Positions 52,130 to 62,516 of a DNA stretch of 64,000 nt are shown one piece after another. Origin of the DNA: CALZBJ01 sp945619025 (GTDB taxonomy: Bacteria > Pseudomonadota > Gammaproteobacteria > Cardiobacteriales > Wohlfahrtiimonadaceae); contig CALZBJ010000002.1 in assembly GCA_945619025.1 (NCBI GenBank), positions 124,001-188,000 of the forward strand, given 5' to 3'. Position numbers and translations under genes: made by a program. Below the pieces are notes generated by a model. The model saw nothing but the letters and a program-made list of their open reading frames with translations, made no database searches and had not been told where the DNA came from. Within the stretch, counting starts at the first letter, position 1, and every line of letters starts with the position of its first letter.

Positions 52130-52804
52130 TTATCCTTTACGATGGCTTAAATAGTGTGAAATTTTGGCGAGCGGATAGCAGAGCGCAAAAAACAGAATCA
52201 TAATCGCGCCATAGATCCAAAAAGGGGCGGCAGGATCGGTAAAAGCGGTCACTTCGATAATCTCTTTACCCACTTTAATCACCTCGCGAACGCCAATTAA
52301 CACTAACAGCGAGGAGGTCATAATAATGCGCGCCGCCAGATTTAAACTCGGCGGCATAATCTGTTTAAAGGCCTGCGGTAACAGCACATAACGATAGAGC
52401 TGAAACCGATTAAGCCCGATGGCAAGCGCCGATTCGGTTTGATGTTTCGGCAGTGACATAATCGCGCTTCGCACAATATCGCTCATCTCCGCCGCGCCCC
52501 AAAATACAAAGGCCATGACGCCAACCCATTCCCCTTTAATATTGATATTCAGCAGCATCGGCAAGGTAAAATAGAGCACAAATAAGAGAACGAGCGTCGG
52601 CAAAATTCGTACGATTTCCAGATAGAGTCTAAAAACGGCGCGAATCACCATATTATTACTTAACCGAATCACCCCAAATAGTGTCCCCAATAGCCCGCTT
52701 AATACAATGGAGATGAGCGAGACTTTTAAGGTAAAATAAAATCCGCCGAGTAGCCGTTTTAAAATGAGCGGATCGGTCAATAATTCAATTCCCGAATTCA
52801 GCAT
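52130..52804 (-). CDS. Polar amino acid ABC transporter permease
   Basis: 224 aa with about five TM helices; the EAA loop ALAIGLNRFQLYRYVLLPQAFKQIMP contacts the ATPase. HisM/GlnP-like. It overlaps the upstream permease gene by 20 nt, so the two are translationally coupled and probably form a heterodimer. Confidence 0.92.
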   Translation of the reverse strand: MLNSGIELLTDPLILKRLLGGFYFTLKVSLISIVLSGLLGTLFGVIRLSNNMVIRAVFRLYLEIVRILPTLVLLFVLYFTLPMLLNINIKGEWVGVMAFVFWGAAEMSDIVRSAIMSLPKHQTESALAIGLNRFQLYRYVLLPQAFKQIMPPSLNLAARIIMTSSLLVLIGVREVIKVGKEIIEVTAFTDPAAPFWIYGAIMILFFALCYPLAKISHYLSHRKG

Positions 52805-53450
52805 AACGCACCCGCTTTTCTAAAAAATTCAGTAGAAAAATAAATGGCAAAATCACGATAAGATAGGCCATGACCAGCATAAAGAGCATCTCGTAGGTTT
52901 TATAATCCATATTGATATATCCTATCGCCACCGTAGTAATATCGGTGCCGGCAATGGCGGTAAAAATCGAGGTCTCTTTAAAGAGAAAAATCGCATTAGC
53001 GCCGAGCGTTGGTACCGAATAGGAGAGCGCCTGCGGGAAAATCACATAGCGCATCTGTTGCCACTTCGATAAACCGATCGCTTTTGCCGCATCAATTTGT
53101 GAGGGACGCACCGCGCTCAAACCGCTTTTAAAACTCTCCGTCATAAACGCGCCGCCAAGTAGGGATAATCCGATCAGCGCAGTGGTCTCAAAACTGAGTA
53201 AAATCGGCGATATCCGTGGCAATCCATAATAGAGAAAAAAGAGATGAAGCAGGAGCGGCGTATTTCTAAAAAAGGCCACATATCCGTTCACTAATGCCGA
53301 TAAAACCGGCACGCGCCGATAGAGAATCATACTGCACACAGCGCCAAGAAACAGCGCAATCACAATCCCGATCGCAGATATTTTAAGCGTCAAAAAAAAT
53401 GCGCTGGTCAGCGTTGGCAGCACACCTTCGATGTATGTCCAATCAAGCAC
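52785..53450 (-). CDS. Polar amino acid ABC transporter permease
   Basis: 221 aa, the second HisQ/GlnP-like permease, with EAA loop AAKAIGLSKWQQMRYVIFPQALSYSVP and FFRNTPLLLHLFFLYYGLP, the segment typical of amino-acid permeases. First gene of the operon; the promoter should lie in 53451-53686. Confidence 0.92.
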   Translation of the reverse strand: MLDWTYIEGVLPTLTSAFFLTLKISAIGIVIALFLGAVCSMILYRRVPVLSALVNGYVAFFRNTPLLLHLFFLYYGLPRISPILLSFETTALIGLSLLGGAFMTESFKSGLSAVRPSQIDAAKAIGLSKWQQMRYVIFPQALSYSVPTLGANAIFLFKETSIFTAIAGTDITTVAIGYINMDYKTYEMLFMLVMAYLIVILPFIFLLNFLEKRVRYAEFGN

Positions 53451-53686
53451 GGTTAACCTTTAGATATACTATGTTATTGGTAAGTAAAACCCTCTGTTTT
53501 CCCGAACTTGAGGGCTGTCTTTTTTATTATTAGCCTGAATTATCGAGTCCGTCAATCTTTCCCCCGAAAAGATCGTTAAATTGTTGGCGATTCGTTCTGA
53601 TTGATCTCTTTTTGCCCATATCTTTATCGCCCATTTTCTGTCATTATGAGGATTAATTGACTTATAATTGATCAAAAGGATCGTTT

Positions 53687-54205
53687 ATGGCGACGCGCAT
53701 TTCTCATTCTCCCTTCGGCATCATGACCATTACCGCAACACCTGCGGGCATTTCAGCCATTGAATTTGAGCTCGATTCTCCGGATCAATTAATAGCGCCG
53801 ATCAGCTCCTCCGAAATCCCCCAAACAGCGGAAGAAATTGCGCTTCTTGATCGTGCTGAAAGGGAGCTCGCTGAATATTTTAATGGGCAACGAAAAACCT
53901 TTACCCTTCCATTAGATCTCTCCCATGGAACGCCCTTTATGCAAGCCGTTTGGCGTTATTTGGCCGGCATTCCGTATGGCACCCTCGTTACTTATAAAAC
54001 GATTGCCGAGGCGATTGGTCATCCGAAAGCCTATCGCGCCGTGGGGCTTGCCAATCATAATAATCCACTCCCGATTCTCTGCGCTTGCCACCGCGTGATT
54101 GGCTCAGATGGGACGCTCACCGGCTACGCTTACGGGCTTCCGATGAAGCGAAAACTGCTCGAACTTGAAGGGCTGACTCTCGGCGAACAAACCTCGCTCT
54201 TTTAG
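53687..54205 (+). CDS. ogt: Methylated-DNA--protein-cysteine methyltransferase
   Basis: 172 aa; transfers O6-alkyl groups from guanine to its own cysteine. The DNA-binding helix YRAVGLANHNNPLPI and the acceptor C134 in CACHRVIG are visible. The usual motif is PCHR; here Ala replaces Pro just before the cysteine. The rest, GTLTGYAYGLPMKRKLLELEG, is canonical. Ogt/Ada C-terminal type; no Ada N-terminal domain. Confidence 0.88.
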   Translation: MATRISHSPFGIMTITATPAGISAIEFELDSPDQLIAPISSSEIPQTAEEIALLDRAERELAEYFNGQRKTFTLPLDLSHGTPFMQAVWRYLAGIPYGTLVTYKTIAEAIGHPKAYRAVGLANHNNPLPILCACHRVIGSDGTLTGYAYGLPMKRKLLELEGLTLGEQTSLF

Positions 54206-54526
54206 TTATTCCTGATAGTTATCCCCGACTTTCCCCAAAAGCTGTGGATAACATTTGGGATAGCGCTTGGGTATTGTCCTCTTCCCGCTAACTATCCGCT
54301 CTTTGAGCATTGATCAATAATCGATCAATTGTATCGAATCAATCATCTCCCTTTTCTTCCTCCATCACGACTCTTCCCATCATCATTCTTACGCCCTCCC
54401 TTTCCCGCTCTTCATGAATGGGCTCGGATCAATCCGTAAAGAAACATTTAATTTTATTGTGAACTGTAAGTTGTTCTGATATATTCCCAAATGCGAACAA
54501 TTTACATTTACATATGAGATAAATTC
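54206..54526. other. ogt - TonB receptor intergenic region
   Basis: 321 bases. It contains one perfect DnaA-box match (TGTGGATAA, 54243-54251), a pyrimidine-rich tract around 54340-54410 and an 11-bp inverted repeat just upstream of the receptor gene (listed separately). No clear ORF and no intrinsic terminator for ogt. Confidence 0.5.
54466..54505. promoter_or_regulatory. Inverted repeat upstream of the TonB receptor
   Basis: GTAAGTTGTTC (54466-54476) and GAACAATTTAC (54495-54505) form an 11-bp inverted repeat (one G-T) separated by 18 bp, ending 21 bp before the receptor ATG. It could be an operator or an mRNA hairpin; it does not resemble a Fur box. Confidence 0.5.
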
Positions 54527-56807
54527 ATGAATAAGCCCTATACGATTAAAAAGATGATGGCCATTTCGACGCTATCGACCTTAATGATTCCTACGTTATC
54601 CATGGCAGAACCCAGTAAGAATGAGGCCGAAGAGCCGATTGAACTCCGACCGGTTGTGGTGATCGCAACCGAAGATGCCCCGCCTCTTTTTGAGGTAAAA
54701 CAGAGCGCGACGGATCTTCGTAAAAATCTTGTGCAAGATGAGCGCGATCTATTTCGCAACGAGGTCGGCATCGGCATTAGCGAAAGTGGACGCTCGGGCA
54801 GTAATGGTTTTGCGATCCGCGGGGTCGACAAGGATCGAGTGGCCGTGATCGTGGATGGTCTCCCGCAAGCCGAAACGTTTATGCCCTCAATCTACAAGGG
54901 ATATGGCTACTTTAATGGCAGTATTAATAACACCGAGTATGAAAATATTAGCCAAGTGGGCGTTAATAAGGGGGCCAATTCCGTCAGCGATGGGAGCGGT
55001 GCAATTGGTGGGTCGGTGCATTTTAAGACGAAAAATATTGAGGATTTTGTTCGTCCGGGTGAGCATTTTGGGCTCTATTTAAAATCCGGCTACGCCTCTA
55101 AAAATGATGAATGGCGACAAGTGGTCGGCTCGGGATTTGAGGTAAATGGCCTCTTTGGATTTGCCCAAATGACCAAACGCCGTGGCCATGAAATGATTAA
55201 TAATGGCAAAGGAGAGGATATTTATGGCTCCGCACGAGGAAAGCCCGATCCCGTCTCAAATCGATCCACCGCTTGGCTTACCAAATTCGGATATAATTTC
55301 GGGGAAAATCATCGCATAACCGCGTTTTATGAAGATCGAAAACAGACCCAAGAGACCGAGGAGAAAAGCTTTGATAGTTGGGGCACTCACCGCTTTGCCG
55401 CCGATACTGCGCCCTATAAACGCTATGGCTTGGAGTATGATTATTTTGGCAATGATTCAACGCTGATCGATACCTTTAATGCCGTGCTCGCTAAACAAAC
55501 CATCAAGATGCAATCGGATACCTATAATGTCAAAAAAGATGATCATAGCATTATGGATCAGCACTATTTCCGTGAATTTGAGCAACAACAGACGATGTTT
55601 CAAGCCCAACTCTTTGCTAAACCGATCACACTATTTGATACAGAACATCACCTGCAAGGAAAAATTGAACACAGGCGCGCAAAACTCTCAAACTACAATC
55701 ACGACATTCTCTATCTAAGCGGCACCGCCCACCCATCAACCTATAGCCTCCGATATTAGCGCGATTTCGCTGCAAGATCGGTTTAATTTATCCGATCAGT
55801 TAAGCGCCACACTCGGGCTTCGCTACGATCATTATCAATATACGCCGAAGATGGATGGGAGCAATAAATTTCCGGTAAGTTTTGATGGCAGTAAAAAACG
55901 CTTTTCCAATCTCTCCTGGCAAGCGGGACTTGCCTATCAGTTCACTCCCGAACATCAACTCAGTTACACCCTTAGCACCGGCTTTAGAGCGCCCCGCGTT
56001 GAAGAGATGTTTTTTGAATTTGGGAAAGGCGGCGCCAATCACTTTATGCCCAACACACACCTTAAACCAGAAACCTCGCTGAATCATGAAATTGCCTATC
56101 AATTCCAAAATGAATCCAGCCAATTTGGCATCGGCATCTTTCACAGTCGCTATCGTAATTTTATTGATGAACGCGTTACCGAGGGGCGGGCGAAAAACCC
56201 TTGGTACGATCCCAATAATCCATGGTGGGGTGGCGATGAATATCTCTTTGTGAACCAGATCCAATTTGTTAACGTCGCCAAAGCAAGCATCTCTGGCGTG
56301 GAAATTGGCGGATCAATTAATGGCTCAGTCCTAGGGCTATCCGACGATTGGACCTTTGGCCTTAAAGCGCAATATAGCCGCGGGAAAAATCAAGATGGCG
56401 ATCCGTTAAAATCGATCCAGCCTTGGAGTGCGCTGATGAATATTGAATATCAAGCGCCTTCAGATCGCTGGAATATGCAGCTCACCGGACGCTATAGCGC
56501 CGCGAAAAAAGGGAAAGATACCAAAGAAACGCTCTATTCTTGGCGCGGGCAAGAGGAGCAAGAGTGGCCCTATTTAAGTGGTTCTTATTTCGTTGTTGAT
56601 CTCACTAGCCAGATTCAGCTTGATAAGGATATTACCCTCAATATCGGCATTTTTAATCTATTTAATAAAGATTACAGCACCTGGGATAGTCTCCGCGATC
56701 TGCCCACCTACGGCACCACCAATCGCATTGACCGAGAAGGCCGTGGACTTAATCGTTTTTCAGCGCCGAAACGCAATTTCTCCATTTCACTGGAAGCGCG
56801 CTTTTAA
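54527..56807 (+). pseudogene. Frameshifted TonB-dependent haem/haemoglobin receptor
   Basis: Two reading frames together make one receptor of about 760 aa. The first (54527-55759, 410 aa) has a signal peptide, a plug domain with FAIRGVDKDRVAVIVDGLPQ and YENISQVGVNKGANSVSDGS, and the first part of the barrel. It ends out of frame at TAG 55757. The barrel continues one base over, from about 55720 (ASDISAISLQDRFNLSDQ) to 56807, ending NLFNKDYSTWDSL and ...RNFSISLEARF, typical of the haemoglobin/transferrin/lactoferrin receptor family (HpuB-like). A one-base insertion or two-base deletion near 55716-55755 explains it. It would be non-functional unless the break is a sequencing error or suppressed. 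Confidence 0.85.
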
Positions 56808-56850
56808 CGATCAGTTTTCACCATCAATGTTAACCATTAATTGATGCCAC

Positions 56851-56890
56851 AAAAAAAGAGCCACCCGTTTGGATGGCTCTTCGTTTTTTA
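56851..56890. terminator. Bidirectional terminator between TonB receptor and aldehyde dehydrogenase
   Basis: AAGAGCCA/TGGCTCTT (8-bp stem), with CGTTTTTT after it on the plus strand and T7 on the minus strand, between convergent genes. Confidence 0.88.
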
Positions 56891-56937
56891 TTGTAAAAAG
56901 TCGGTTCTTATTTTGACTTTACAAGGTAACCGCATTC

Positions 56938-58425
56938 TTAATAGAAGCCAGTTAATTCCTCGTTCATGCTGATATAGATGTTTTTCTTTTGAGTGTATGC
57001 ATCTAAAATCATTTTGTGCGTTTCACGGCCGATTCCCGATTTTTTGTACCCACCAAATGGTGCGTGCGCTGGGAGTTCGTTATAGGTGTTCACCCACATG
57101 CGTCCAGTGCGAACGCCACGTGCTACGCGTAGTGCGCGGTTAATGTCGCGTGTCCATACCGCTCCTCCTAAACCATATTCAGAGTTGTTTGCGTATTTGA
57201 CCACTTCTTCTTCAGTCTCAAATACCACTACCGCCACTACGGGGCCAAACACCTCTTCTTGCTCGATGCGCATGCCGGGTTTAACGTCAACTATTAGCGT
57301 TGGTTTCACAAATGCCCCGTTCTCACCGTAACGCTCTCCACCCGCTAAAACGCGTGCGCCTTCGTCGGTAGCAACTTTCACATAGTCGAGAATTTGGTTC
57401 ATTTGTTTCACGCTCACTTGCGTACCCATTTGCGTGGTTGGATCGAGTGGATCGCCCACTTTTACGCCATCGAACTTCTCTTTTAATTTCGTGATGAATT
57501 GATCGTAAATGCCTTTTTGAACAAAGAGACGTGAGCCCGCACAGCAGACCTGTCCTTGGTTAAAGAGAATTCCCATCAGTGCGCCATCAATCGCTTTATC
57601 GAGTTGTGCATCATCAAAGACGATATTCGCTGATTTACCGCCAAGCTCTAAGGTTGCAGGGATCAATTTATCCGCTGCAGCACGAGCTACGGTGTAACCG
57701 ACTTCCGTAGAACCGGTGAAGGCTAATTTACTAAATCCTTCATGTTTTAAGATGTAATCCCCGGTAGTCGATCCGCGACCGGTTAAGACGCTCACCACGC
57801 CTTTTGGTAAGACTTCATTTAAGATACGGCCCATCTCTAAAAGAGAGATTGAGGTATCGCTTGAGGGTTTGATAACAATGCAGTTACCTGCCGCAAGTGC
57901 CGGAGCAATTTTCCACGCGCCCATTAAAAAGGGGAAGTTCCATGGAATAATCTGCCCAACCACACCGATCGGCTCGCTTAATACGATGCTTAAGCTGTTT
58001 TTATCAATTAAATTGGCTTCGTCGCTATGGCCACGAATCACACCTGCAAAATAGCGGAAATGATCGATTGCTAAAGGAATATCAATATTGCTCGTTTCAC
58101 GAATCGGCTTACCATTTTCAAGGGTTTCTAACGTCGCAAAACGCTCCGCTTCCGCTTCAATACGATCGGCGACTTCAAGCAGTAATGCTGAACGCTCTTG
58201 AGGCGATACTTGGCTCCACGCATCAAATGCATCCCAAGCTGCCGTTACCGCTGCATCCACATCTTCCTTATCGGCTACCGCGATGGTTGCTAAGGTTTCG
58301 TTTGTTGCGGGGTTCGTTGCTTCATACGTCTGTTTCGATGCCCCGTCACGCCACTCACCATTAATGAGGAGTTGATAGTTTGACGCAGGACGGAGGTTTT
58401 CGTTTAAGTCAGCTAATTTTTTCAT
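56938..58425 (-). CDS. NAD(P)-dependent aldehyde dehydrogenase
   Basis: 495 aa. ALDH hallmarks: IIPWNFPFLMGAWKIAPALA, the general-base Glu in ATLELGGKSANIVFDD, catalytic Cys in GQVCCAGSRLFVQ and GPVVAVVVF. It closely resembles acetaldehyde/AldA-type enzymes (ExaC, AldH), including the terminal KNIYISMNEELTGFY. Oxidises small aldehydes to acids. The exact substrate is not assigned. About 320 bp of AT-rich promoter region lies upstream, with a TATAAT (minus strand, about 58492-58497). Confidence 0.9.
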   Translation of the reverse strand: MKKLADLNENLRPASNYQLLINGEWRDGASKQTYEATNPATNETLATIAVADKEDVDAAVTAAWDAFDAWSQVSPQERSALLLEVADRIEAEAERFATLETLENGKPIRETSNIDIPLAIDHFRYFAGVIRGHSDEANLIDKNSLSIVLSEPIGVVGQIIPWNFPFLMGAWKIAPALAAGNCIVIKPSSDTSISLLEMGRILNEVLPKGVVSVLTGRGSTTGDYILKHEGFSKLAFTGSTEVGYTVARAAADKLIPATLELGGKSANIVFDDAQLDKAIDGALMGILFNQGQVCCAGSRLFVQKGIYDQFITKLKEKFDGVKVGDPLDPTTQMGTQVSVKQMNQILDYVKVATDEGARVLAGGERYGENGAFVKPTLIVDVKPGMRIEQEEVFGPVVAVVVFETEEEVVKYANNSEYGLGGAVWTRDINRALRVARGVRTGRMWVNTYNELPAHAPFGGYKKSGIGRETHKMILDAYTQKKNIYISMNEELTGFY

Positions 58426-58746
58426 ATTGGTTTCCTTTTCTCTTTTGAGATGTATGGAACAAAATCAAAGGCTACAAGTACGCTACAATTATACGCATCC
58501 TGTTAAAACCCTTCCTTAATTCTAACCGTTAATCCACCAAAACATGATTTAAATCGTCTATCAACTACATTCATACTACCGATGTTTTTGATAGCGTTTT
58601 TTACTCCCTGTTTTTGGCGCTCTTATCTTATTTCACATCAAAACGAGAACAAAAAAGGGTACGCCTTCGAATGAATTTACTCTAGCATTCATCATTATAT
58701 ATTTCTATATAGTGATTAAACTTTAATCATTTAAAGCACCCTCTCC
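58426..58746. other. Intergenic region upstream of the aldehyde dehydrogenase
   Basis: 321 bases, AT-rich, no ORF. On the minus strand GCGTATAATTG contains a TATAAT -10 about 70 nt before the dehydrogenase ATG, but no convincing -35. I see no further structure. Confidence 0.4.
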
Positions 58747-60837
58747 CTACTCGTCGACTTGCCATTTTCCATTAAACCAATCGTGGAATGAGAGCGGTAA
58801 TAATTCGCCTAAATGAAGCGCAACAAGCCGCATCGCTTGATACTCTTTTAAGGTGAGATAATCATCCATTCCCACCGCGGTTAACAGCGCCTCAAGCACT
58901 CGATTAGCCTCCACCTCCGGAAGCCGATTTAACACGGTAAACGCATAGGGCAAATTATCCTCCCAAAAGGCCTTATTTATCACCGGAAAGTAGCGCGACT
59001 CGCCGGGCGCAATCGCTTGCAATATCGCATTAAAGGCTATTCCTTTTTCATCATCGTCATACTCCCCCGCTTCGGTTAAAAAGGCAGCAATTAAGAGATA
59101 GGCATCCCGCTTTTCAAGCTCGGTAACCCGCTCTTTTTTACGAGTTCGAACGGGGCGCGCGAGCGTCTCTTCTTCATATTCCAATAACCGATCGAGATAG
59201 CCGTCGATCGCATAAAACATTCCCCATTGCTGAAAGGTTAGCGCAGAAAGATCACGAGTCAGTGACGAAAAATAGCGTTGCAATGTTTCAGACCCCGCTT
59301 CATCCAAATCCCGGAGCGACGAATAGAGCATCTCAATGAGCAGATAACCATATTCGATCTCGCGCTCGGCATAAATTTTATAGAGATAATCGAGATACTT
59401 CACCTCCGCTTCCCGCAATCGGCTGTACTGCTGCTCACGCACGGTAGGATCATCACTTACAAGTAGGAGAGCAAACAAAATGTAGCCGGTTTTATGGGAC
59501 ATCACTTTTAAAAATTCGGAAGGAATCAGCATCATCAACTCTTCAAGGGAGGGCTGATTAAGTGCCGTATCACGCCACGTTCTAGTATTTGGCTCTAGTG
59601 ACGACTCCCCTTTATTGGCTGATTCTTGAATGGCATCGTGAATAATTGCCGTGCCCACCACTTTTCCTAAAAAGTCGGTACCACTTGGCGTAGTTTGACG
59701 GGCGGTTTTCGCCGGCTCTGCAGTAGCTTTTTCATGGGTGGTTTCATTAGTAGATTCATCCGCGGCTTTCTCGCGCTTTTTCTTCGATCTCCGAGAGCGT
59801 TCTGCCAAAATTTCCGCCTCCGTCACATAACTATTGACGCGCTTAATGCGCTCCTCAAGCGGGGGATGAGTTGGGAAGGAGAAAGCTTTTACCGTGAGCG
59901 GATTGGAGAAGAAAAAGTGAGCGTACTCGGCATCTGCGCCTTCAATGGCTGAATCCAGAGGATCTTCTTTATTGAGCCGTCTTAAGAGGGAGACCATCGG
60001 AATCGCTTGGCGCATGGCAATCACCGCGTTAAGATCCGCGTGATATTCCCGCCGAATTGAGATGCGCGATTGAAGCAATTTACCAATCCAGTAGTGAAAC
60101 GCGCCGAGAATAATGAGCCCGACCCCGATCGCAATACCCGCAATCAGCGCTTGCCCTTGATTTTTATTACCGGAACGCGGACGAGCACGAAGCACCCCAT
60201 CAATCACATGAAACCCGATGCTGGTAATCGCCATAAAGCCCGCTAAAATCGCCGCCATATGAAGATTGAATCGCATATCAAGACTCTTAATATGCTCCAC
60301 TTCATGGGCAATGAGCGCACTCAGTTCATCACGAGGCAGTTCAAGCGCTTTGGTCGTCACGATCACCGCGGAATTGTGATAATTTGTCCCCGTCGCAAAG
60401 GCATTGAGCGCCCCGCTCGGCAATACATAAAGTTTCGGAACGGGAAGCGCCGTGGCAATCGCCATCTCATCGACCACTTGATTGAGCTTGCGGTAATCGG
60501 CCTCATCATAATTGCCCGACACATCCACCGCCTGCATTGAAAGCGGCAAGAGCGAGCCATCACCATTTGAAAAATAGGCGCGCCCATAATTAAACATAAT
60601 CACCACGAGCGTTAATGCTGCCGCCCACAATCCCACCTCGGAATAGAAGCGATACGAACCATCACTGTAGAGCGTCGGCACCTCAAAATAGCGCGCCTCC
60701 ACCCAATACGCTGCCCCGAATGCAATGCTCATCGAAAACAGAATATTGAGGCTAAAGACCACATAGAGCCAAAATGTTTCGCGATTGAGTTTCCGCTTTG
60801 CTTCAAAATAATTCACACGCTTCCTCTTTATAATCAA
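58747..60837 (-). CDS. M48 family metalloprotease with large C-terminal extension
   Basis: 696 aa. Two TM segments (about 21-45 and 66-84), then a zinc peptidase core with HEVEH (178-182) and third ligand E264 in IRREYHADL, flanked by two more TM segments (190-213, 230-250). This is the HtpX/Ste24 layout, which degrades misfolded membrane proteins. HtpX is about 290 aa; here some 330 residues follow, with a low-complexity linker (ADESTNETTHEKATAEPAK) and a helical domain (SLEELMMLIPSEFLKVMSHK...) of unknown role. A similar architecture occurs in other proteobacterial M48 proteins. Confidence 0.85.
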   Translation of the reverse strand: MIIKRKRVNYFEAKRKLNRETFWLYVVFSLNILFSMSIAFGAAYWVEARYFEVPTLYSDGSYRFYSEVGLWAAALTLVVIMFNYGRAYFSNGDGSLLPLSMQAVDVSGNYDEADYRKLNQVVDEMAIATALPVPKLYVLPSGALNAFATGTNYHNSAVIVTTKALELPRDELSALIAHEVEHIKSLDMRFNLHMAAILAGFMAITSIGFHVIDGVLRARPRSGNKNQGQALIAGIAIGVGLIILGAFHYWIGKLLQSRISIRREYHADLNAVIAMRQAIPMVSLLRRLNKEDPLDSAIEGADAEYAHFFFSNPLTVKAFSFPTHPPLEERIKRVNSYVTEAEILAERSRRSKKKREKAADESTNETTHEKATAEPAKTARQTTPSGTDFLGKVVGTAIIHDAIQESANKGESSLEPNTRTWRDTALNQPSLEELMMLIPSEFLKVMSHKTGYILFALLLVSDDPTVREQQYSRLREAEVKYLDYLYKIYAEREIEYGYLLIEMLYSSLRDLDEAGSETLQRYFSSLTRDLSALTFQQWGMFYAIDGYLDRLLEYEEETLARPVRTRKKERVTELEKRDAYLLIAAFLTEAGEYDDDEKGIAFNAILQAIAPGESRYFPVINKAFWEDNLPYAFTVLNRLPEVEANRVLEALLTAVGMDDYLTLKEYQAMRLVALHLGELLPLSFHDWFNGKWQVDE

Positions 60838-60953
60838 TGAGATTCAACTTCCCTATCCTATCACTTTTAAGGTGGAATTTAATTGATTATTCTGCCTGAA
60901 AACGTGAGGAATCGCGCGCTAAAAATTGAGCCTTGATAGATTTTATAAAATCG

Positions 60954-62291
60954 TTAACCAATTTTTTGATAACGTTGCCACGCCCAGTAAGTGACGGGGA
61001 TTGCGAGCACGATGGAGGCGATCGGCATGGTGAGCCACACCCCATCTAAATCTAAAAAGCGCGGTAAAATAAAGAGAAAGGGCACTTGGATAAAAAGATT
61101 CCCGATCGAGATCACGAGCGCCTTTGCCCCCTCGCCGATCGCTTGGAAAAAGACGGTCACCAGCACAAAGACCCCTTCCAAAAAGAGCACAAAAAGATTA
61201 AAGCGAATGGCGTGAACGGCCACCTCCGTCAGCGCCGGGTCGCTAGTAAACCAGAGCGTGAAAAACCCGGGAAACAGCTGTAACACTAAGGTGAGCGTGA
61301 TGCCGTAGAGCATGCCCACAAAAACCATCATGCGGATAATTGCCCGCGCGGAACGATGTTTTTCACCGCCGTAGAGCTTACTAATCACCGGCTGAATCCC
61401 ATTGGCAACGCCCTCGATCCCAAAATAGTAGACCGTAATAATGTAGCCGGTAATCGTATAGGCCGACACCGCGAGCGTTCCGCCATATTTCACCAGCATC
61501 TTGTGATGGAGCGCCATAATAAAGCCGACGTAGATATACATGAAAAAGGCCGACCCGCCGTTTAATAAGATCTCACCGATCAGTTTTAAATCAGGCTTAA
61601 CATGACGCCATTGTATCGGCTCGCCACTTTTAAAGAACACAAAGCGAAAGCCCAAGAGCATCGCGCAGGTTTCCCCAATCACGCTCGCAAGTGCCGCTCC
61701 AAAGACCGACCATTCGAGCACCACAATTAAGAGATACGAGGAGATAATATTGAGCGACACGCCGATCGCCATGTAGAGCGTTGCCCGATAGGGACTGCCC
61801 ACATTGCGCACTAAAAATGGGAGTGCAAGGCTGCCGATCACAAAGGGGGCGCTCACCGCAAAGACGCGCACAAAATCGATCGCAAGGCGCGAGGCTTCTA
61901 AAAATTCCGCGGAAGCCGCCTGCGATGGATCGCCCAAAATGGAGACTAAAAAGGGAGCCGATTGATATAAAAAGAGCCCCAGTAAAATCCCCGGGATGAC
62001 GATTAATACGAGCGTCTGCCCTAAGATTCGAAGCGCCCGCTCATGTTCCTCGGCCCCTTTGGCGATCGAGTAGAGACTGCCCGTCCCAACGCCGACCAAA
62101 AGCCCAAAGCCCAAAAGTAACGTGATGTAAGACCAGCCGATATTTGCACCCGCAAGCCCCGCCGCGCCGATAAAATTCCCGATAAAGAATCCGTCGATCA
62201 ATTGATACGCGCCGCTAATTAGCATGGCACCCACCGTCGGAATCACATAACTTGCAAACAACAGCTGTAAACGTCGATGCTTCACACACAC
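60954..62291 (-). CDS. MATE family efflux transporter
   Basis: 445 aa, 12 TM helices in two halves of MATE fold (MLISGAYQLIDGFFIGNFIG and the pseudo-symmetric second half). NorM/DinF-like, closest in style to MepA (VGTMISGAYQLIDGFFIG). Exports cationic drugs or metabolites with Na+ or H+. Unaccompanied by a regulator. Confidence 0.88.
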   Translation of the reverse strand: MCVKHRRLQLLFASYVIPTVGAMLISGAYQLIDGFFIGNFIGAAGLAGANIGWSYITLLLGFGLLVGVGTGSLYSIAKGAEEHERALRILGQTLVLIVIPGILLGLFLYQSAPFLVSILGDPSQAASAEFLEASRLAIDFVRVFAVSAPFVIGSLALPFLVRNVGSPYRATLYMAIGVSLNIISSYLLIVVLEWSVFGAALASVIGETCAMLLGFRFVFFKSGEPIQWRHVKPDLKLIGEILLNGGSAFFMYIYVGFIMALHHKMLVKYGGTLAVSAYTITGYIITVYYFGIEGVANGIQPVISKLYGGEKHRSARAIIRMMVFVGMLYGITLTLVLQLFPGFFTLWFTSDPALTEVAVHAIRFNLFVLFLEGVFVLVTVFFQAIGEGAKALVISIGNLFIQVPFLFILPRFLDLDGVWLTMPIASIVLAIPVTYWAWQRYQKIG

Positions 62292-62438
62292 CTCAAATCA
62301 AGATAATAGCGCATAGTATAGTCTAGAATGCTGAAAAACACCTCTTCCCAAACGGAAAAAAGATGACGCGATTTTCCGCCTTAATCCGCATCATTTGGCA
62401 ATTCAATCATCGCTTTCGCTACGCCTTCGAAGTGGCAG

Positions 62439-62447
62439 TGCTATAAT
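62439..62447 (+). promoter_or_regulatory. Extended -10 promoter of the ferritin gene
   Basis: TGCTATAAT is an extended -10 consensus, about 70 nt upstream of the ferritin ATG. No good -35. Confidence 0.6.
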
Positions 62448-62516
62448 TAATCCTTGGAAACGATTTTAAATTCAATCATCTCCGCCGCACGCCGGCACCA
62501 ACCATGAGGATATTTT

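Noticed and set aside
54243..54251. Perfect DnaA box (TGTGGATAA) after ogt
   Set aside because: A single box with no second perfect box, no AT-rich unwinding repeats and no replication genes nearby; probably chance, not an origin.
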